The notes beneath the pieces were generated by a model, which had not been told where the DNA came from, made no database searches, and saw nothing but the letters and a program-made list of their open reading frames with translations. 12,783 bases of DNA from an uncultured Flavobacterium sp. (GTDB lineage: Bacteria > Bacteroidota > Bacteroidia > Flavobacteriales > Flavobacteriaceae), in contig CAMLFV010000073.1 in the NCBI GenBank assembly GCA_946479395.1, positions 1 to 12,783 of the forward strand, read 5' to 3'. Each line of letters opens with the position of its first letter. Within the stretch, counting starts at the first letter, position 1. The position numbers and the translations under genes were made by a program. Below, piece by piece: positions 1 to 7,140 of this stretch.

Positions 1-135
1 GCGTCCAAAGCGCTGCAGCAGCATAAATGGACCGGCAATATCCGGGAGCTGAGAAATGTCATCGAAAGGCTTATTATCCTGTCCGATAAGAAGATCACCA
101 AAAAGGATGTAGAGATGTATATCTTTCCAAGATAA
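1..135 (+). CDS. Sigma-54-dependent response regulator, C-terminal fragment (5' end outside window)
   Basis: Frame 1 is open from the first base and ends at a TAA at 133-135, giving 44 residues. The segment WTGNIRELRNVIERL matches the end of the AAA+ sigma-54 interaction domain of NtrC-type activators, where the W-x-GN-x-REL-x-N motif lies in the sensor-2 region. Bacteroidota members of this family commonly stop soon after this point without a long Fis-type HTH, so the stop may be the native one. Composition differs from everything downstream: 33 of the first 60 bases are G or C, leucine is often CTG, glutamine CAG and isoleucine ATC, whereas the rest of the window prefers TTA, CAA and ATT. 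It abuts the map gene tail-to-tail with no intergenic space. I think it comes from another genome or locus (chimeric join) rather than being a natural neighbour of map. The family call is confident; the genomic placement is not. Confidence 0.72.
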   Translation, partial: ASKALQQHKWTGNIRELRNVIERLIILSDKKITKKDVEMYIFPR

Positions 136-948
136 AACTAAAGGCTGTTTACGAAACTCATCTTCTTCGTTCGATACAATTCCTAAAGCCTTGTAAATAT
201 ATGCAAATGTTGAAAGCAGTTCAGGTTTTCCGTCAACTAACGCCACATCATGTTCAAAATGAGCCGAAGGTTTTCCATCGCGTGTAACAATTGTCCAACC
301 GTCTTTTAACTGCTTAATGTTTTTAGTCCCCATATTAATCATTGGTTCAATAGCAACGGTCATTCCTTCTTGAAACAATTTTCCACGACCTTTTTTACCG
401 TAATTTGGCATTTCCGGACCTTCGTGCATTTTCTTGCCCAAACCGTGACCTACCAATTCACGTACCACAGAATATCCGTGACTTTCGGCATAACGCTGAA
501 TAGCAGAACCTACATCTTCTACCCTATTTCCTGCTTTAAATTCACGAATACCAACATATAATGATTCTTTGGTTACCTGTAGTAACTTTTTGGTTTCGGC
601 AGCAACTTCACCAACTTCAAAAGTATAGCAATGATCGCCGTAATATTCGTTTACAATAGCACCTAAATCGCACGAAACAACATCACCTTCTTGCAAAGGT
701 CTATTGGTTGGTAAACCGTGAACAATTTGTTCATTAACACTTGTAAGTAACGTGCAAGGACAACCATACAAGCCTAAAAAGCCAGGTACGCCGCCGTGAT
801 CTCTAATATATTGTTCTGCTAATTTATCTAAATGTAAGGTGGTTACACCCGGTTTAATTTCTGAAGCTAACATTCCTAAAGCTTTAGAAACCAATAACGC
901 AGCCGTGCGCATGATTTCTATTTCTTCTTTGGATTTAATTACAATCAT
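1..948 (-). CDS. map: Methionine aminopeptidase type I; reading frame open past its normal end
   Basis: Removes the N-terminal methionine from nascent proteins in the cytosol using two divalent metals. From the ATG at 946-948 I read 272 residues down to position 133. All five metal ligands are present with the E. coli spacing: D94, D105, H168, E201 and E232, in contexts such as SCDLGA, YYGDHCYTF, GHGLGKKMHE, IEPMIN and AHFEHDVA. The C-terminus reads KQPLVL, a usual flavobacterial Map end where a stop should follow. Here the next codon (130-132, minus) is TCT, and the frame continues without a stop through the sigma-54 fragment to the window edge, adding 44 unrelated residues. The true gene is therefore probably 133-948 plus a lost stop codon. 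A consensus -7 element lies just upstream, and the terminator of the preceding gene separates the two. The family call is very secure; the 3' end is artefactual or recombinant. Confidence 0.93.
   Translation of the reverse strand, partial: MIVIKSKEEIEIMRTAALLVSKALGMLASEIKPGVTTLHLDKLAEQYIRDHGGVPGFLGLYGCPCTLLTSVNEQIVHGLPTNRPLQEGDVVSCDLGAIVNEYYGDHCYTFEVGEVAAETKKLLQVTKESLYVGIREFKAGNRVEDVGSAIQRYAESHGYSVVRELVGHGLGKKMHEGPEMPNYGKKGRGKLFQEGMTVAIEPMINMGTKNIKQLKDGWTIVTRDGKPSAHFEHDVALVDGKPELLSTFAYIYKALGIVSNEEDEFRKQPLVLSWKDIHLYILFGDLLIGQDNKPFDDISQLPDIAGPFMLLQRFGR
129..137. other. Junction between GC-richer sigma-54 fragment and map
   Basis: Between the last sense codon of the sigma-54 fragment (AGA, 130-132) and the last sense codon of map (133-135, read on minus as TTA Leu), the sequence changes source. 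The TAA at 133-135 serves the plus-strand frame and is also the complement of map's final Leu codon, so the exact breakpoint is ambiguous by a few bases. No repeat, insertion sequence end or attachment site is visible. The lost map stop and the composition step both point to a join. Confidence 0.6.
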
Positions 949-969
949 TTACTTTGTTATTTTGAACTG

Positions 970-977
970 CAAATTTA
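970..977 (-). promoter_or_regulatory. Candidate Bacteroidota -7 element of map
   Basis: Read on the minus strand this is TAAATTTG, an exact match to the Bacteroidota -7 consensus TANNTTTG. It would start transcription near 967, about 19 bases before the map ATG. No clear -33 TTG is present at 17-23 bases upstream, so the call rests on the -7 match and its position between the upstream terminator and the start codon. Confidence 0.45.
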
Positions 978-1011
978 CGGTTTATAAATTAAATTTTTGT
1001 TTTTTATAAAA

Positions 1012-1037
1012 AAAGCCCGAAAATAATTTCGGGCTTT
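1012..1037 (-). terminator. Rho-independent terminator of the T9SS-sorted protein gene
   Basis: A perfect 11-bp stem (1012-1022 pairs with 1027-1037, core GCCCGAAA/TTTCGGGC) closes a four-base loop. On the minus strand the stem is followed by a T-rich run. It starts 22 bases after the stop of the gene at 1060-1968 and separates that gene from map. Confidence 0.85.
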
Positions 1038-1059
1038 AAACTTTAATATTTAGTAAATA

Positions 1060-1968
1060 TTATTTTTTAATAAACTTAGAGGAAGCTTTACCGTCTTTAG
1101 TTGTAATATCAATTAAATAAGTACCCGCTGATAAATCAGATACATTAATAGTTGTAGCATCTTTTTGAACTTTAACTACTTTACCACTTAAATCAGTAAT
1201 TCTAATTTCACTAGCATTTAAACCATTTTTAGATGCTATATTTAAGATATCTGTTGTTGGGTTTGGATACAAAGTGAAGTTTTCAGTAAAGAATTGTTCT
1301 GAAGAAGCAGAAGCGTTTTCAACTAAATCTAACACAATTTTACCATTTGCTGGTGCAGGAGGAGTACCTACATTAATTGTGCTAATATCTGTTGGTGTTG
1401 TAATACTACAATTAGCTGCCTTTATATAACCACTTGTACCAGTAGCTGTTGGATCAACAGCCCCCATTAAAAACAACCCTCCATTCACATCAGCATGACT
1501 AACTTCTACAACAATAATATCACCAGCTGCAACTGGAACAGGCCAAACAAAATCAACAGTAGCTGTAGAAGGAACTAAAGTAGTGCCACTAACAGCAGAT
1601 TTAGGTAATGATTTATTAACAGTAGCTAATTGTGTCAAACCAGAAGCAGCAGAAGCAGGAAATGGACCATTACTTTTGTATAATGTTACAGTAATTGGAA
1701 AACTTGTAGGTGCGCCTGTTCCTGTTGCTAGATTTACAATATTACCAACTTTCACAGATACAATTTTTGTAGCAGCAGCCATAGTGTATGATCTATAATA
1801 ACTACTTGCTCGAATACCTGTTGTTGCTGGTGGAGTTCCTGTCTGTTGAGGACAATAAATAGTAGTTGTAGTTGGAGCTGCTCCACCTGTTTGAGAAATT
1901 GTAGTTTGTGCATTTGTGCTGATAGATGCAACGCATACAAATGCTACAGAAAGTAAAAATTTTTTCAT
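1060..1968 (-). CDS. Secreted protein with C-terminal type IX secretion (Por) sorting domain
   Basis: 302 residues. A Sec signal peptide spans residues 1-20 (charged MKK, hydrophobic core, cleavage after STNA before Q21). The last ~75 residues form a type A T9SS sorting domain: the FTLYPNPTTD motif near 230-240, a beta-rich middle with IRITDLSGKVVK, then LSAGTYLIDI and a lysine-rich end KFIKK. Such proteins cross the outer membrane through the Por secretion machinery and have the tail removed, being released or anchored to surface lipopolysaccharide. The central ~200 residues are rich in Thr, Ala, Gly and Pro and look like a beta-sandwich; I recognise no catalytic motif and cannot name a function. 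Start ATG at 1966-1968 is fixed by the signal peptide. A terminator follows; gpmI ends 87 bases upstream in the same direction. Role could be adhesin, surface coat or binding protein. Confidence 0.88.
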   Translation of the reverse strand: MKKFLLSVAFVCVASISTNAQTTISQTGGAAPTTTTIYCPQQTGTPPATTGIRASSYYRSYTMAAATKIVSVKVGNIVNLATGTGAPTSFPITVTLYKSNGPFPASAASGLTQLATVNKSLPKSAVSGTTLVPSTATVDFVWPVPVAAGDIIVVEVSHADVNGGLFLMGAVDPTATGTSGYIKAANCSITTPTDISTINVGTPPAPANGKIVLDLVENASASSEQFFTENFTLYPNPTTDILNIASKNGLNASEIRITDLSGKVVKVQKDATTINVSDLSAGTYLIDITTKDGKASSKFIKK

Positions 1969-2055
1969 AATATAATGTAATTTAAGTTAGAATTATTAAA
2001 AATTAGTAATAAAAATACTATTTTTTTTTAATAAAAAACATTTACTTACTTTTTT

Positions 2056-3573
2056 TTAAACCAACGCTTTCGCTGTCATAACATCTGGTTGTGCAACACC
2101 CATTAATTTTAGTATAGTTGGGGCAACATCTGCTAAAACACCGTTATGGATTTCTTTAATATCTTTATCTATTAAAATAACAGGAACGGGATTTGTTGTA
2201 TGTGCCGTGTTGGGACTTCCGTCTTCGTTAAACATGGTTTCGCAATTACCGTGATCTGCCAAAATAATAACCGTATAATTATTTAAAACAGCAGCATCAA
2301 CAATTTGGTTTGTACAAATATCAACCGTTTCACAAGCTTTTATTGCTGCACTCATACTACCTGTATGCCCAACCATATCTCCGTTTGCAAAGTTAATTAC
2401 AATAAAATCGGCTTCGGCTTTGTTTAACTCGGGTATTAAAGCATCTTTTAAATCGTAAGCACTCATTTCGGGTTTTAAATCGTAAGTAGCTACTTTTGGT
2501 GACGGACACAAAATACGTGATTCTCCATTAAAAGGTTCTTCACGACCGCCCGAAAAGAAAAAGGTTACGTGCGGATACTTTTCTGTTTCTGCCATGCGTA
2601 TTTGCTTTTTTCCGGCACTTTCTAACACTTGGCCCAACGTATTGGTAATATTATCTTTATTGTAAACAACTTTTACATTGTTGTAACTTTCGTCGTAATT
2701 GGTAAGGGTAACGTAGTACAAATCTAACTTTTCCATACCAAATTCGGGTAAATTTACCTGCGATAAAACTTCGGTTAACTGTCTGCCGCGATCTGTTCTA
2801 AAGTTAAAGAAAACAACCACATCACCTTCTCCAATTGTTGCAACGGGCGTATTATCCTCATTCATCATTACAATTGGTTCAATAAACTCATCAGTAACAT
2901 CGTTAATATAACTATCGGCAATGCTTAAAACGGCATTATGAGATGGCATTCCCACACCTTTAACCAATAAATCGTAGGCTTTTTTAACGCGCTCCCAACG
3001 TTTATCACGATCCATTGCGTAGTACCTGCCTATAACCGAGGCTAATCTTCCTGTAGATTGATCCATGTATTTGACCAATAAAGCAATATGATCAGCACCT
3101 GATTTTGGATCCACATCACGTCCATCGGTAAAAGCATGCACAAAAACATTTTTTAAATCGAATTCTTTAGCAACATCTAACAAACCACATAAATGATTAA
3201 TGTGTGAATGCACGCCACCATCGGAAACCAAACCTAAAAAATGCACCTTTTTGTTATGAACTTTAGCAAAAGTAAACGCTTCTTGCAAAACAGGTTCTAC
3301 ATTTAATGTTTTGTTTTGAACCGCCAGATTAATTTTTGCCAAATCTTGATACACAATTCTACCGGCACCTAAATTCATGTGTCCAACTTCAGAATTTCCC
3401 ATTTGTCCTTCGGGTAAACCAACATTTAAACCATCGGTTCGCAATTGTGCAAAAGGATATTTTTTGTATAAACTATCTATAAAAGGGGTATTTGCATGAT
3501 CTATGGCAGATACTTTTGGATCGGGTGAATTTCCCCAACCATCTAATATCATTAAAAGGACTTTTTTGTTCAT
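2056..3573 (-). CDS. gpmI: 2,3-bisphosphoglycerate-independent phosphoglycerate mutase
   Basis: Interconverts 3- and 2-phosphoglycerate in glycolysis and gluconeogenesis, via a phosphoserine intermediate and two Mn ions. 505 residues, close to the usual 505-515 of the family. Visible signatures run in order: LMILDGWG with metal ligand D11; GQMGNSEVGHMNLGAGR with the nucleophile S61; SDGGVHSHINHL (H122-H124 region); HAFTDGRDVDP (146-156); FFNFRTDRGRQLT; YPHVTFFFSGG; and ADHGNCETMF with late metal ligands. No residue of the active site appears to be missing. The ATG at 3571-3573 is preceded by a consensus -7 element. It is the first gene of a minus-strand run and is divergent from the L,D-transpeptidase gene at 3755. 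No terminator is evident between it and the T9SS gene, so read-through is possible. Confidence 0.97.
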   Translation of the reverse strand: MNKKVLLMILDGWGNSPDPKVSAIDHANTPFIDSLYKKYPFAQLRTDGLNVGLPEGQMGNSEVGHMNLGAGRIVYQDLAKINLAVQNKTLNVEPVLQEAFTFAKVHNKKVHFLGLVSDGGVHSHINHLCGLLDVAKEFDLKNVFVHAFTDGRDVDPKSGADHIALLVKYMDQSTGRLASVIGRYYAMDRDKRWERVKKAYDLLVKGVGMPSHNAVLSIADSYINDVTDEFIEPIVMMNEDNTPVATIGEGDVVVFFNFRTDRGRQLTEVLSQVNLPEFGMEKLDLYYVTLTNYDESYNNVKVVYNKDNITNTLGQVLESAGKKQIRMAETEKYPHVTFFFSGGREEPFNGESRILCPSPKVATYDLKPEMSAYDLKDALIPELNKAEADFIVINFANGDMVGHTGSMSAAIKACETVDICTNQIVDAAVLNNYTVIILADHGNCETMFNEDGSPNTAHTTNPVPVILIDKDIKEIHNGVLADVAPTILKLMGVAQPDVMTAKALV

Positions 3574-3594
3574 TTTTCAAGTAAAAATATGGTT

Positions 3595-3602
3595 CAAATT
3601 TA
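3595..3602 (-). promoter_or_regulatory. Candidate -7 element of gpmI
   Basis: The minus strand reads TAAATTTG, identical to the element in front of map and to the TANNTTTG consensus. The predicted start point is near 3592, about 19 bases before the gpmI ATG. No convincing -33 TTG lies at the expected distance. Confidence 0.45.
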
Positions 3603-3632
3603 CTCATAGAATTTTAGATTTCAGTCTGTTTT

Positions 3633-3678
3633 TTTAACATTTTAGCAAAAACAAATGTTAAATATGTTTATTAAACAT
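3633..3678. repeat. Cluster of palindromes between divergent gpmI and L,D-transpeptidase genes
   Basis: The arm TTTAACATTT (3633-3642) is inverted exactly at 3653-3662 with a 10-base spacer. It is followed at 3664-3678 by a 15-base palindrome, ATGTTTA-T-TAAACAT. All arms share the half-site AACAT/ATGTT. The cluster lies upstream of both divergent genes, so it could be a regulator-binding region. High AT content makes chance palindromes common. Confidence 0.4.
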
Positions 3679-3754
3679 TAAATTAACAGCTTCGTTTGTA
3701 ATAAAGTTATTATATTTACGTTCAGAAGTTTAAACAACATTAATATAAGAACAA

Positions 3755-4564
3755 ATGAATTTTAAATTATTGCCTATAATGATGGTGGGTCTATTATCGT
3801 TCAAACCAATGACAATTAACGACCCAAACGGAGATAATAATGGAAATGGAAATGGTAAAAAAGTTACAGTAGTTACAAAATCTTCTACTATAAAATCAAA
3901 AGAAATTGCCGCTGTAACCAAAACAAATTTAAAATCGAATGCGTCAAGTAACCTAAGTACTTTTGATAAACTGGTTTTATCGGAATATTTAGATTTAGAC
4001 GAAAAAAAGTTTGAAAAACCTGAAATGGAAAGCTTTAAAGCGGCATTTAAAGGTTATTACAAACTAAAAGACCAAGGAAAACTAAATAAAGAAATCCTTA
4101 CAATTATTGATTTTACCAAATCATCAACCGAACGCAGAATGTGGGTTATTGATATGAAATCGCATGAAATTCTTTACCAAACTGTGGTATCTCACGGAAG
4201 AAATAGCGGTAAAGAATATGCTAACGATTTTTCTAACGCGCGCGAATCGTACAAAAGCAGTCTTGGTTTTTATACCACCGCAGAAACCTATATGGGAAAA
4301 CACGGTTTATCGTTACGATTAGATGGTTTAGAAGCAGGCATTAACAACAATGCACGCGAGCGCGATATTGTAATACATGCTGCAGATTATGCTAACGAAA
4401 ATTTAGGAAAAAACCAAGGATATTTAGGGCGTAGCTTAGGCTGCCCGGCTTTACCTTACGAAGTTGCGCATGATATTATTAACCTTATTAAAAACGAAAG
4501 CTGTTTGTTTATTTACCATGCAGGCCAAAAAGGTTATCTTACAACATCTAATTTATTGAATTAA
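3755..4564 (+). CDS. Murein L,D-transpeptidase catalytic-domain protein (YkuD_2-type)
   Basis: 269 residues. The C-terminal half carries the family's catalytic signature: VIHAADYA (H208) followed by GRSLGCPALP with the probable nucleophile C230; upstream is a beta-rich start with MWVIDM and VVSHGRNSG. Such enzymes act in the periplasm on peptidoglycan stem peptides, forming 3-3 cross-links or attaching substituents through an acyl-enzyme. The N-terminus has a short hydrophobic stretch (residues 4-15), which may be a signal peptide or anchor although no clean cleavage site is seen, then an Asn/Gly-rich linker (about 24-34) and a charged region. The gene is divergent from gpmI and converges on a second L,D-transpeptidase, with the last 12 bases of both genes overlapping. 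The subfamily is widespread in Bacteroidota; the exact cross-link made is unknown. Confidence 0.9.
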   Translation: MNFKLLPIMMVGLLSFKPMTINDPNGDNNGNGNGKKVTVVTKSSTIKSKEIAAVTKTNLKSNASSNLSTFDKLVLSEYLDLDEKKFEKPEMESFKAAFKGYYKLKDQGKLNKEILTIIDFTKSSTERRMWVIDMKSHEILYQTVVSHGRNSGKEYANDFSNARESYKSSLGFYTTAETYMGKHGLSLRLDGLEAGINNNARERDIVIHAADYANENLGKNQGYLGRSLGCPALPYEVAHDIINLIKNESCLFIYHAGQKGYLTTSNLLN

Positions 4565-5896
4565 TCTTTTATAAAGTTTATTATCTAAAGAGTAAACGTC
4601 GTTAAGAATTTTTACATCGCCGGCATCGTTGATTACGGCTGTAAAATACACTTGATGGACGTTTACTTTTTTGTTTAATTTAAAGTTTTTAGTTTTCTCT
4701 TTTACTGCCAATGTATCAATTTCGTTTTTTGATATATTTTTTCCTTCGATCTTGAATATTTTTTCTGCCAGCCTAAAAGGATCTTCCACACGAACGCAGC
4801 CCGAACTCAATGCGCGATTGCTTTCTACAAAGCGTGTTCTGTTATTGGTATCGTGCAAATAAACCATGTGTTTGTTGGGGAAATCGAATTTTATCTGACC
4901 TAACGAATTTAATCGTCCGGTTTGCTGTACATAACGATACGATGAATAATTAGCCGGATTCCAATTATCGGGACTTACTTGTTTTCCTGATTTTTTATCG
5001 AAAATAGTTAAACGGTTCGATGCAAAGTATCCGCGGTTAGCAGATGCTTTTGGCACTACATCATTCTTAAGAATTGTTGGTGGAACTGTCCATTTTGGGT
5101 TTACGATGATTCCGTTGAAAGCTGACGAAAGTATTGGTGTTCTTCGATCCTTCTTGCCAATAATCACTTTGTACGAATCGGTTATCGATCCGTTTTCAAT
5201 CACTTGCAAATCGTATTGTGGTAAATTAATCCAAACATAATTTTCGCCTAAATCGGGTTCTAACCATTTGGTTCGTTCAAAATTTACCCAGATTTTTTTA
5301 CGCAGCAATCCTTCGGCAGACAATGTATCTTTAGAAGTTATAGGAACATATTTAGCAAATACCTTTTTATATTTAAGGTACATTTCGTTTTTAGGTTTGA
5401 TATCCTCTAAAACAGCATACACCTTTTGATCTGCCAGTGATTTGTTCAATAATGCTATATAATCATTTTCCGGAATGTAAGGTTCCCAATCGCCATACAT
5501 TTTTTTTGGATTTACCTTACCGGTAGCCAATTGTTTTGCAATACGAAAAAAGTTTTCGCTAAAAGCAACATCGGCTTTTTGTAATTCAGTAACACTCAAA
5601 ACGTTATAATTAAAATGCGCAGAAATGAGTTCTTTTAAAGGATATTTTTCAGGTAAAACGCCATCGTATCTGCTATCAATAATAGCCGAAATCAGTTGAT
5701 TTCTGCTTAAACTGTCTTGCCAAGTTGTTTCAAAATTATTGTCGGTATAAAATTGTACCACATTTTCATCTTTTCCAAACAGCATAATCTTTTCAACCCT
5801 TACTGTTTTTTCCGCATTTGATAAATTCTGTTTAGAATTGTTACTTGTACATGCAGAAAAAATAAGTGCCCCAACAATAATTTTTCTAATATTCAT
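4553..5896 (-). CDS. L,D-transpeptidase lipoprotein, YcbB/LdtD-like
   Basis: 447 residues. The N-terminus MNIRKIIVGALIFSAC looks like a lipoprotein signal with lipidated C16. Residues ~45-200 form an alpha-helical scaffold region like that before the catalytic domain in YcbB-type enzymes. The YkuD domain spans about 218-385: VWINLPQYDLQVIENG opens it, IIVNPKWTVPPTI follows, and the active-site motif is YLHDTN (H348) then RALSSGCVRVED with nucleophile C367. It catalyses 3-3 cross-linking of meso-diaminopimelate residues in peptidoglycan, here probably from a membrane anchor facing the periplasm. An acetyltransferase gene ends 14 bases upstream on the same strand, suggesting co-transcription. 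The 3' end overlaps the convergent transpeptidase gene by 12 bases with no terminator between them. Confidence 0.93.
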   Translation of the reverse strand: MNIRKIIVGALIFSACTSNNSKQNLSNAEKTVRVEKIMLFGKDENVVQFYTDNNFETTWQDSLSRNQLISAIIDSRYDGVLPEKYPLKELISAHFNYNVLSVTELQKADVAFSENFFRIAKQLATGKVNPKKMYGDWEPYIPENDYIALLNKSLADQKVYAVLEDIKPKNEMYLKYKKVFAKYVPITSKDTLSAEGLLRKKIWVNFERTKWLEPDLGENYVWINLPQYDLQVIENGSITDSYKVIIGKKDRRTPILSSAFNGIIVNPKWTVPPTILKNDVVPKASANRGYFASNRLTIFDKKSGKQVSPDNWNPANYSSYRYVQQTGRLNSLGQIKFDFPNKHMVYLHDTNNRTRFVESNRALSSGCVRVEDPFRLAEKIFKIEGKNISKNEIDTLAVKEKTKNFKLNKKVNVHQVYFTAVINDAGDVKILNDVYSLDNKLYKRLIQ

Positions 5897-5910
5897 TCTA
5901 TAAAAAACGG

Positions 5911-6360
5911 TTAATCTTCTTTCGCTACAAATTTAAACATAATTCTGTGAGAACCAATGTGTGGAATTACCACCTGTTGTACATTTAACCTATATCCGTT
6001 CTTTTTGTAAAAATTTACCGCATAATCGCGAGCAAAACACCAAATCATAACAGATCCTTTGCGAGAAATGTTTTCTTCAGCAAAATGCAATAGTCGTTTA
6101 CCAACATTTTTGTGCTGATGTTCCGGCAAAATAGACAAACCTGTTAATCTGTAAACCGGATAAGCTTTGTAATTGTTTGTCTTTTTTAACATCATGGTTA
6201 CAGCACCAACCAATTCATTATTTAAAAATGCGCCAAAATGTTTGGTACCTTCATCTAAATCACCTTCAAAATGACAAACTTCAATGGGTTGTCCTTCTTT
6301 TAATACGGTATGACGAATGTTGATAACATCGTCTGCTTTTATCTGTTTAAATGTTAACAT
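5911..6360 (-). CDS. GNAT-family N-acetyltransferase
   Basis: 149 residues, typical length for a single-domain GNAT. The acetyl-CoA binding motif A is visible as RLTGLSILPEHQHKNVGKRL: a beta-4 strand followed by the pyrophosphate loop Q82-H-K-N-V-G87, a variant of the Q/R-x-x-G-x-G/A motif. A downstream CFARDYAVNFYKKNGYR segment matches motif B, with the usual Phe-Tyr-x-x-x-Gly-Tyr. Substrate cannot be told from sequence. The C-terminal VVIPHIGSHRIMFK fits a closing strand pair. It is divergent from the Crp-like regulator and sits directly upstream of the lipoprotein L,D-transpeptidase gene (14-base gap), so those two may form an operon, though a functional link is only a guess. Confidence 0.9.
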   Translation of the reverse strand: MLTFKQIKADDVINIRHTVLKEGQPIEVCHFEGDLDEGTKHFGAFLNNELVGAVTMMLKKTNNYKAYPVYRLTGLSILPEHQHKNVGKRLLHFAEENISRKGSVMIWCFARDYAVNFYKKNGYRLNVQQVVIPHIGSHRIMFKFVAKED

Positions 6361-6431
6361 GCAAATTTAATATTTGCAACAAGATAGTAAATAAAATAGA
6401 TGTTATCATAATTTATCGCTATTTTTATGAT
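6361..6431. promoter_or_regulatory. Inverted repeats in the divergent acetyltransferase/crp-like intergenic region
   Basis: Two dyads are visible. GCAAAT-N5-ATTTGC lies at 6361-6377 and touches the acetyltransferase start codon. ATCATAA (6405-6411) is repeated inverted as TTATGAT (6425-6431) with a 13-base spacer. Either could bind the neighbouring Crp-family protein, but neither matches the classic TGTGA-N6-TCACA or TTGAT-N4-ATCAA sites, and the region is very AT-rich. Confidence 0.3.
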
Positions 6432-6454
6432 CGTAAAATAAACAAGTCGCAAAA

Positions 6455-7036
6455 ATGAAAAATTTACTGCTTCAAAATATATCAAAATACGTTTCACTAA
6501 CTTCAGAAGAAGAAGATATTATTTTTAATACTTTTACCAAAGACAGTTTCAAGGCTAAAACAATTGTAATAAAACCGGGCGATGAAGCACATTTTACCTA
6601 TTTTGTTTTAAAAGGAATTTTACGCAGTTATACAATAGATGATAACGGAAACGTACATATTTTAAGTTTTGCCACGCCGGGTTGGTGGGTTGCCGATATG
6701 TATAGTTACTTAACGGGAAAACCTGCTGTTTTGTATGTTGATGTAATGGAAGATTGCGATGTGCTTATTTTACAAAGAAGTGATGCTGAAAAATTATTTA
6801 CCGAAGTTCCGAAATTGGAACGTTTTTTTAGGATACTTACCGAAAACAATTTAATTGCCAACCAGCAGCGTATTTTAGATAAAATGTCGTTAACGGCAGA
6901 AGAACGTTACGAAAAGTTTTTAAAAAAATATCCAGATATTATTAACTGCCTACCACAAAAATACATTGCATCGTTTATTGGTGTTACGCCCGAGTTTTTC
7001 AGTAAAATGAAAAGTAATCTGTTACGCAAAAAATAA
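6455..7036 (+). CDS. Crp/Fnr-family transcriptional regulator
   Basis: 193 residues. A cyclic-nucleotide-binding-type beta-barrel spans about 18-115, with the recognisable VIKPGDEAHFTYFVLKG and SFATPGWWVADMYSYLTG segments. Long dimerisation helix features follow (LERFFRILTENNLIANQQRI), and a short C-terminal HTH is at about 166-188 (LPQKYIASFIGVTPEFFSKM). No cysteine cluster typical of Fnr iron-sulfur sensors is seen, and the canonical cAMP-binding residues of E. coli Crp are not obvious, so the ligand is unknown. This is a common Bacteroidota type that controls nearby stress or metabolic genes. It reads in the same direction as the pirin gene 104 bases downstream, and is divergent from the acetyltransferase. 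Regulation of pirin and yceI by it is plausible but inferred from position only. Confidence 0.92.
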   Translation: MKNLLLQNISKYVSLTSEEEDIIFNTFTKDSFKAKTIVIKPGDEAHFTYFVLKGILRSYTIDDNGNVHILSFATPGWWVADMYSYLTGKPAVLYVDVMEDCDVLILQRSDAEKLFTEVPKLERFFRILTENNLIANQQRILDKMSLTAEERYEKFLKKYPDIINCLPQKYIASFIGVTPEFFSKMKSNLLRKK

Positions 7037-7130
7037 AAACTCGTTACAAAAAACACGTCTATTTTATTTCTTAATATAGGTTAACGGCTACTTAATTTGT
7101 GTGTGGTACCTTTACATTAAATAAAAAAGA

Positions 7131-7135
7131 AAGGA
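7131..7135 (+). promoter_or_regulatory. Ribosome binding site of the pirin gene
   Basis: AAGGA lies five bases before the ATG at 7141. Clear Shine-Dalgarno sites are rare in this window, so it supports 7141 as the original start rather than the internal ATG at 7330. Confidence 0.55.
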
Positions 7136-7140
7136 AAAAA

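Noticed and set aside
370..561. Plus-strand open frame of 63 codons
   Set aside because: It lies antisense inside map, with composition explained by the coding strand and no start context or known motif.
1583..1940. Alternative open frames on both strands within the T9SS-sorted protein gene
   Set aside because: They are shadows of its Thr/Ala-rich codons; the signal peptide and sorting domain fix the real frame.
3730..3921. Minus-strand 63-codon frame over the start of the YkuD_2-type gene
   Set aside because: Antisense shadow of the Asn/Gly-rich linker; its start and end do not fit any operon and it lacks a recognisable domain.
4671..4862. Plus-strand 63-codon frame inside the YcbB-like gene
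   Set aside because: Antisense shadow of a gene with a complete catalytic domain.
6362..6369. TAAATTTG on the minus strand directly before the acetyltransferase ATG as its -7 box
   Set aside because: Transcription would begin at or inside the start codon and no TTG lies 17-23 bases upstream; it is probably part of a dyad or chance.
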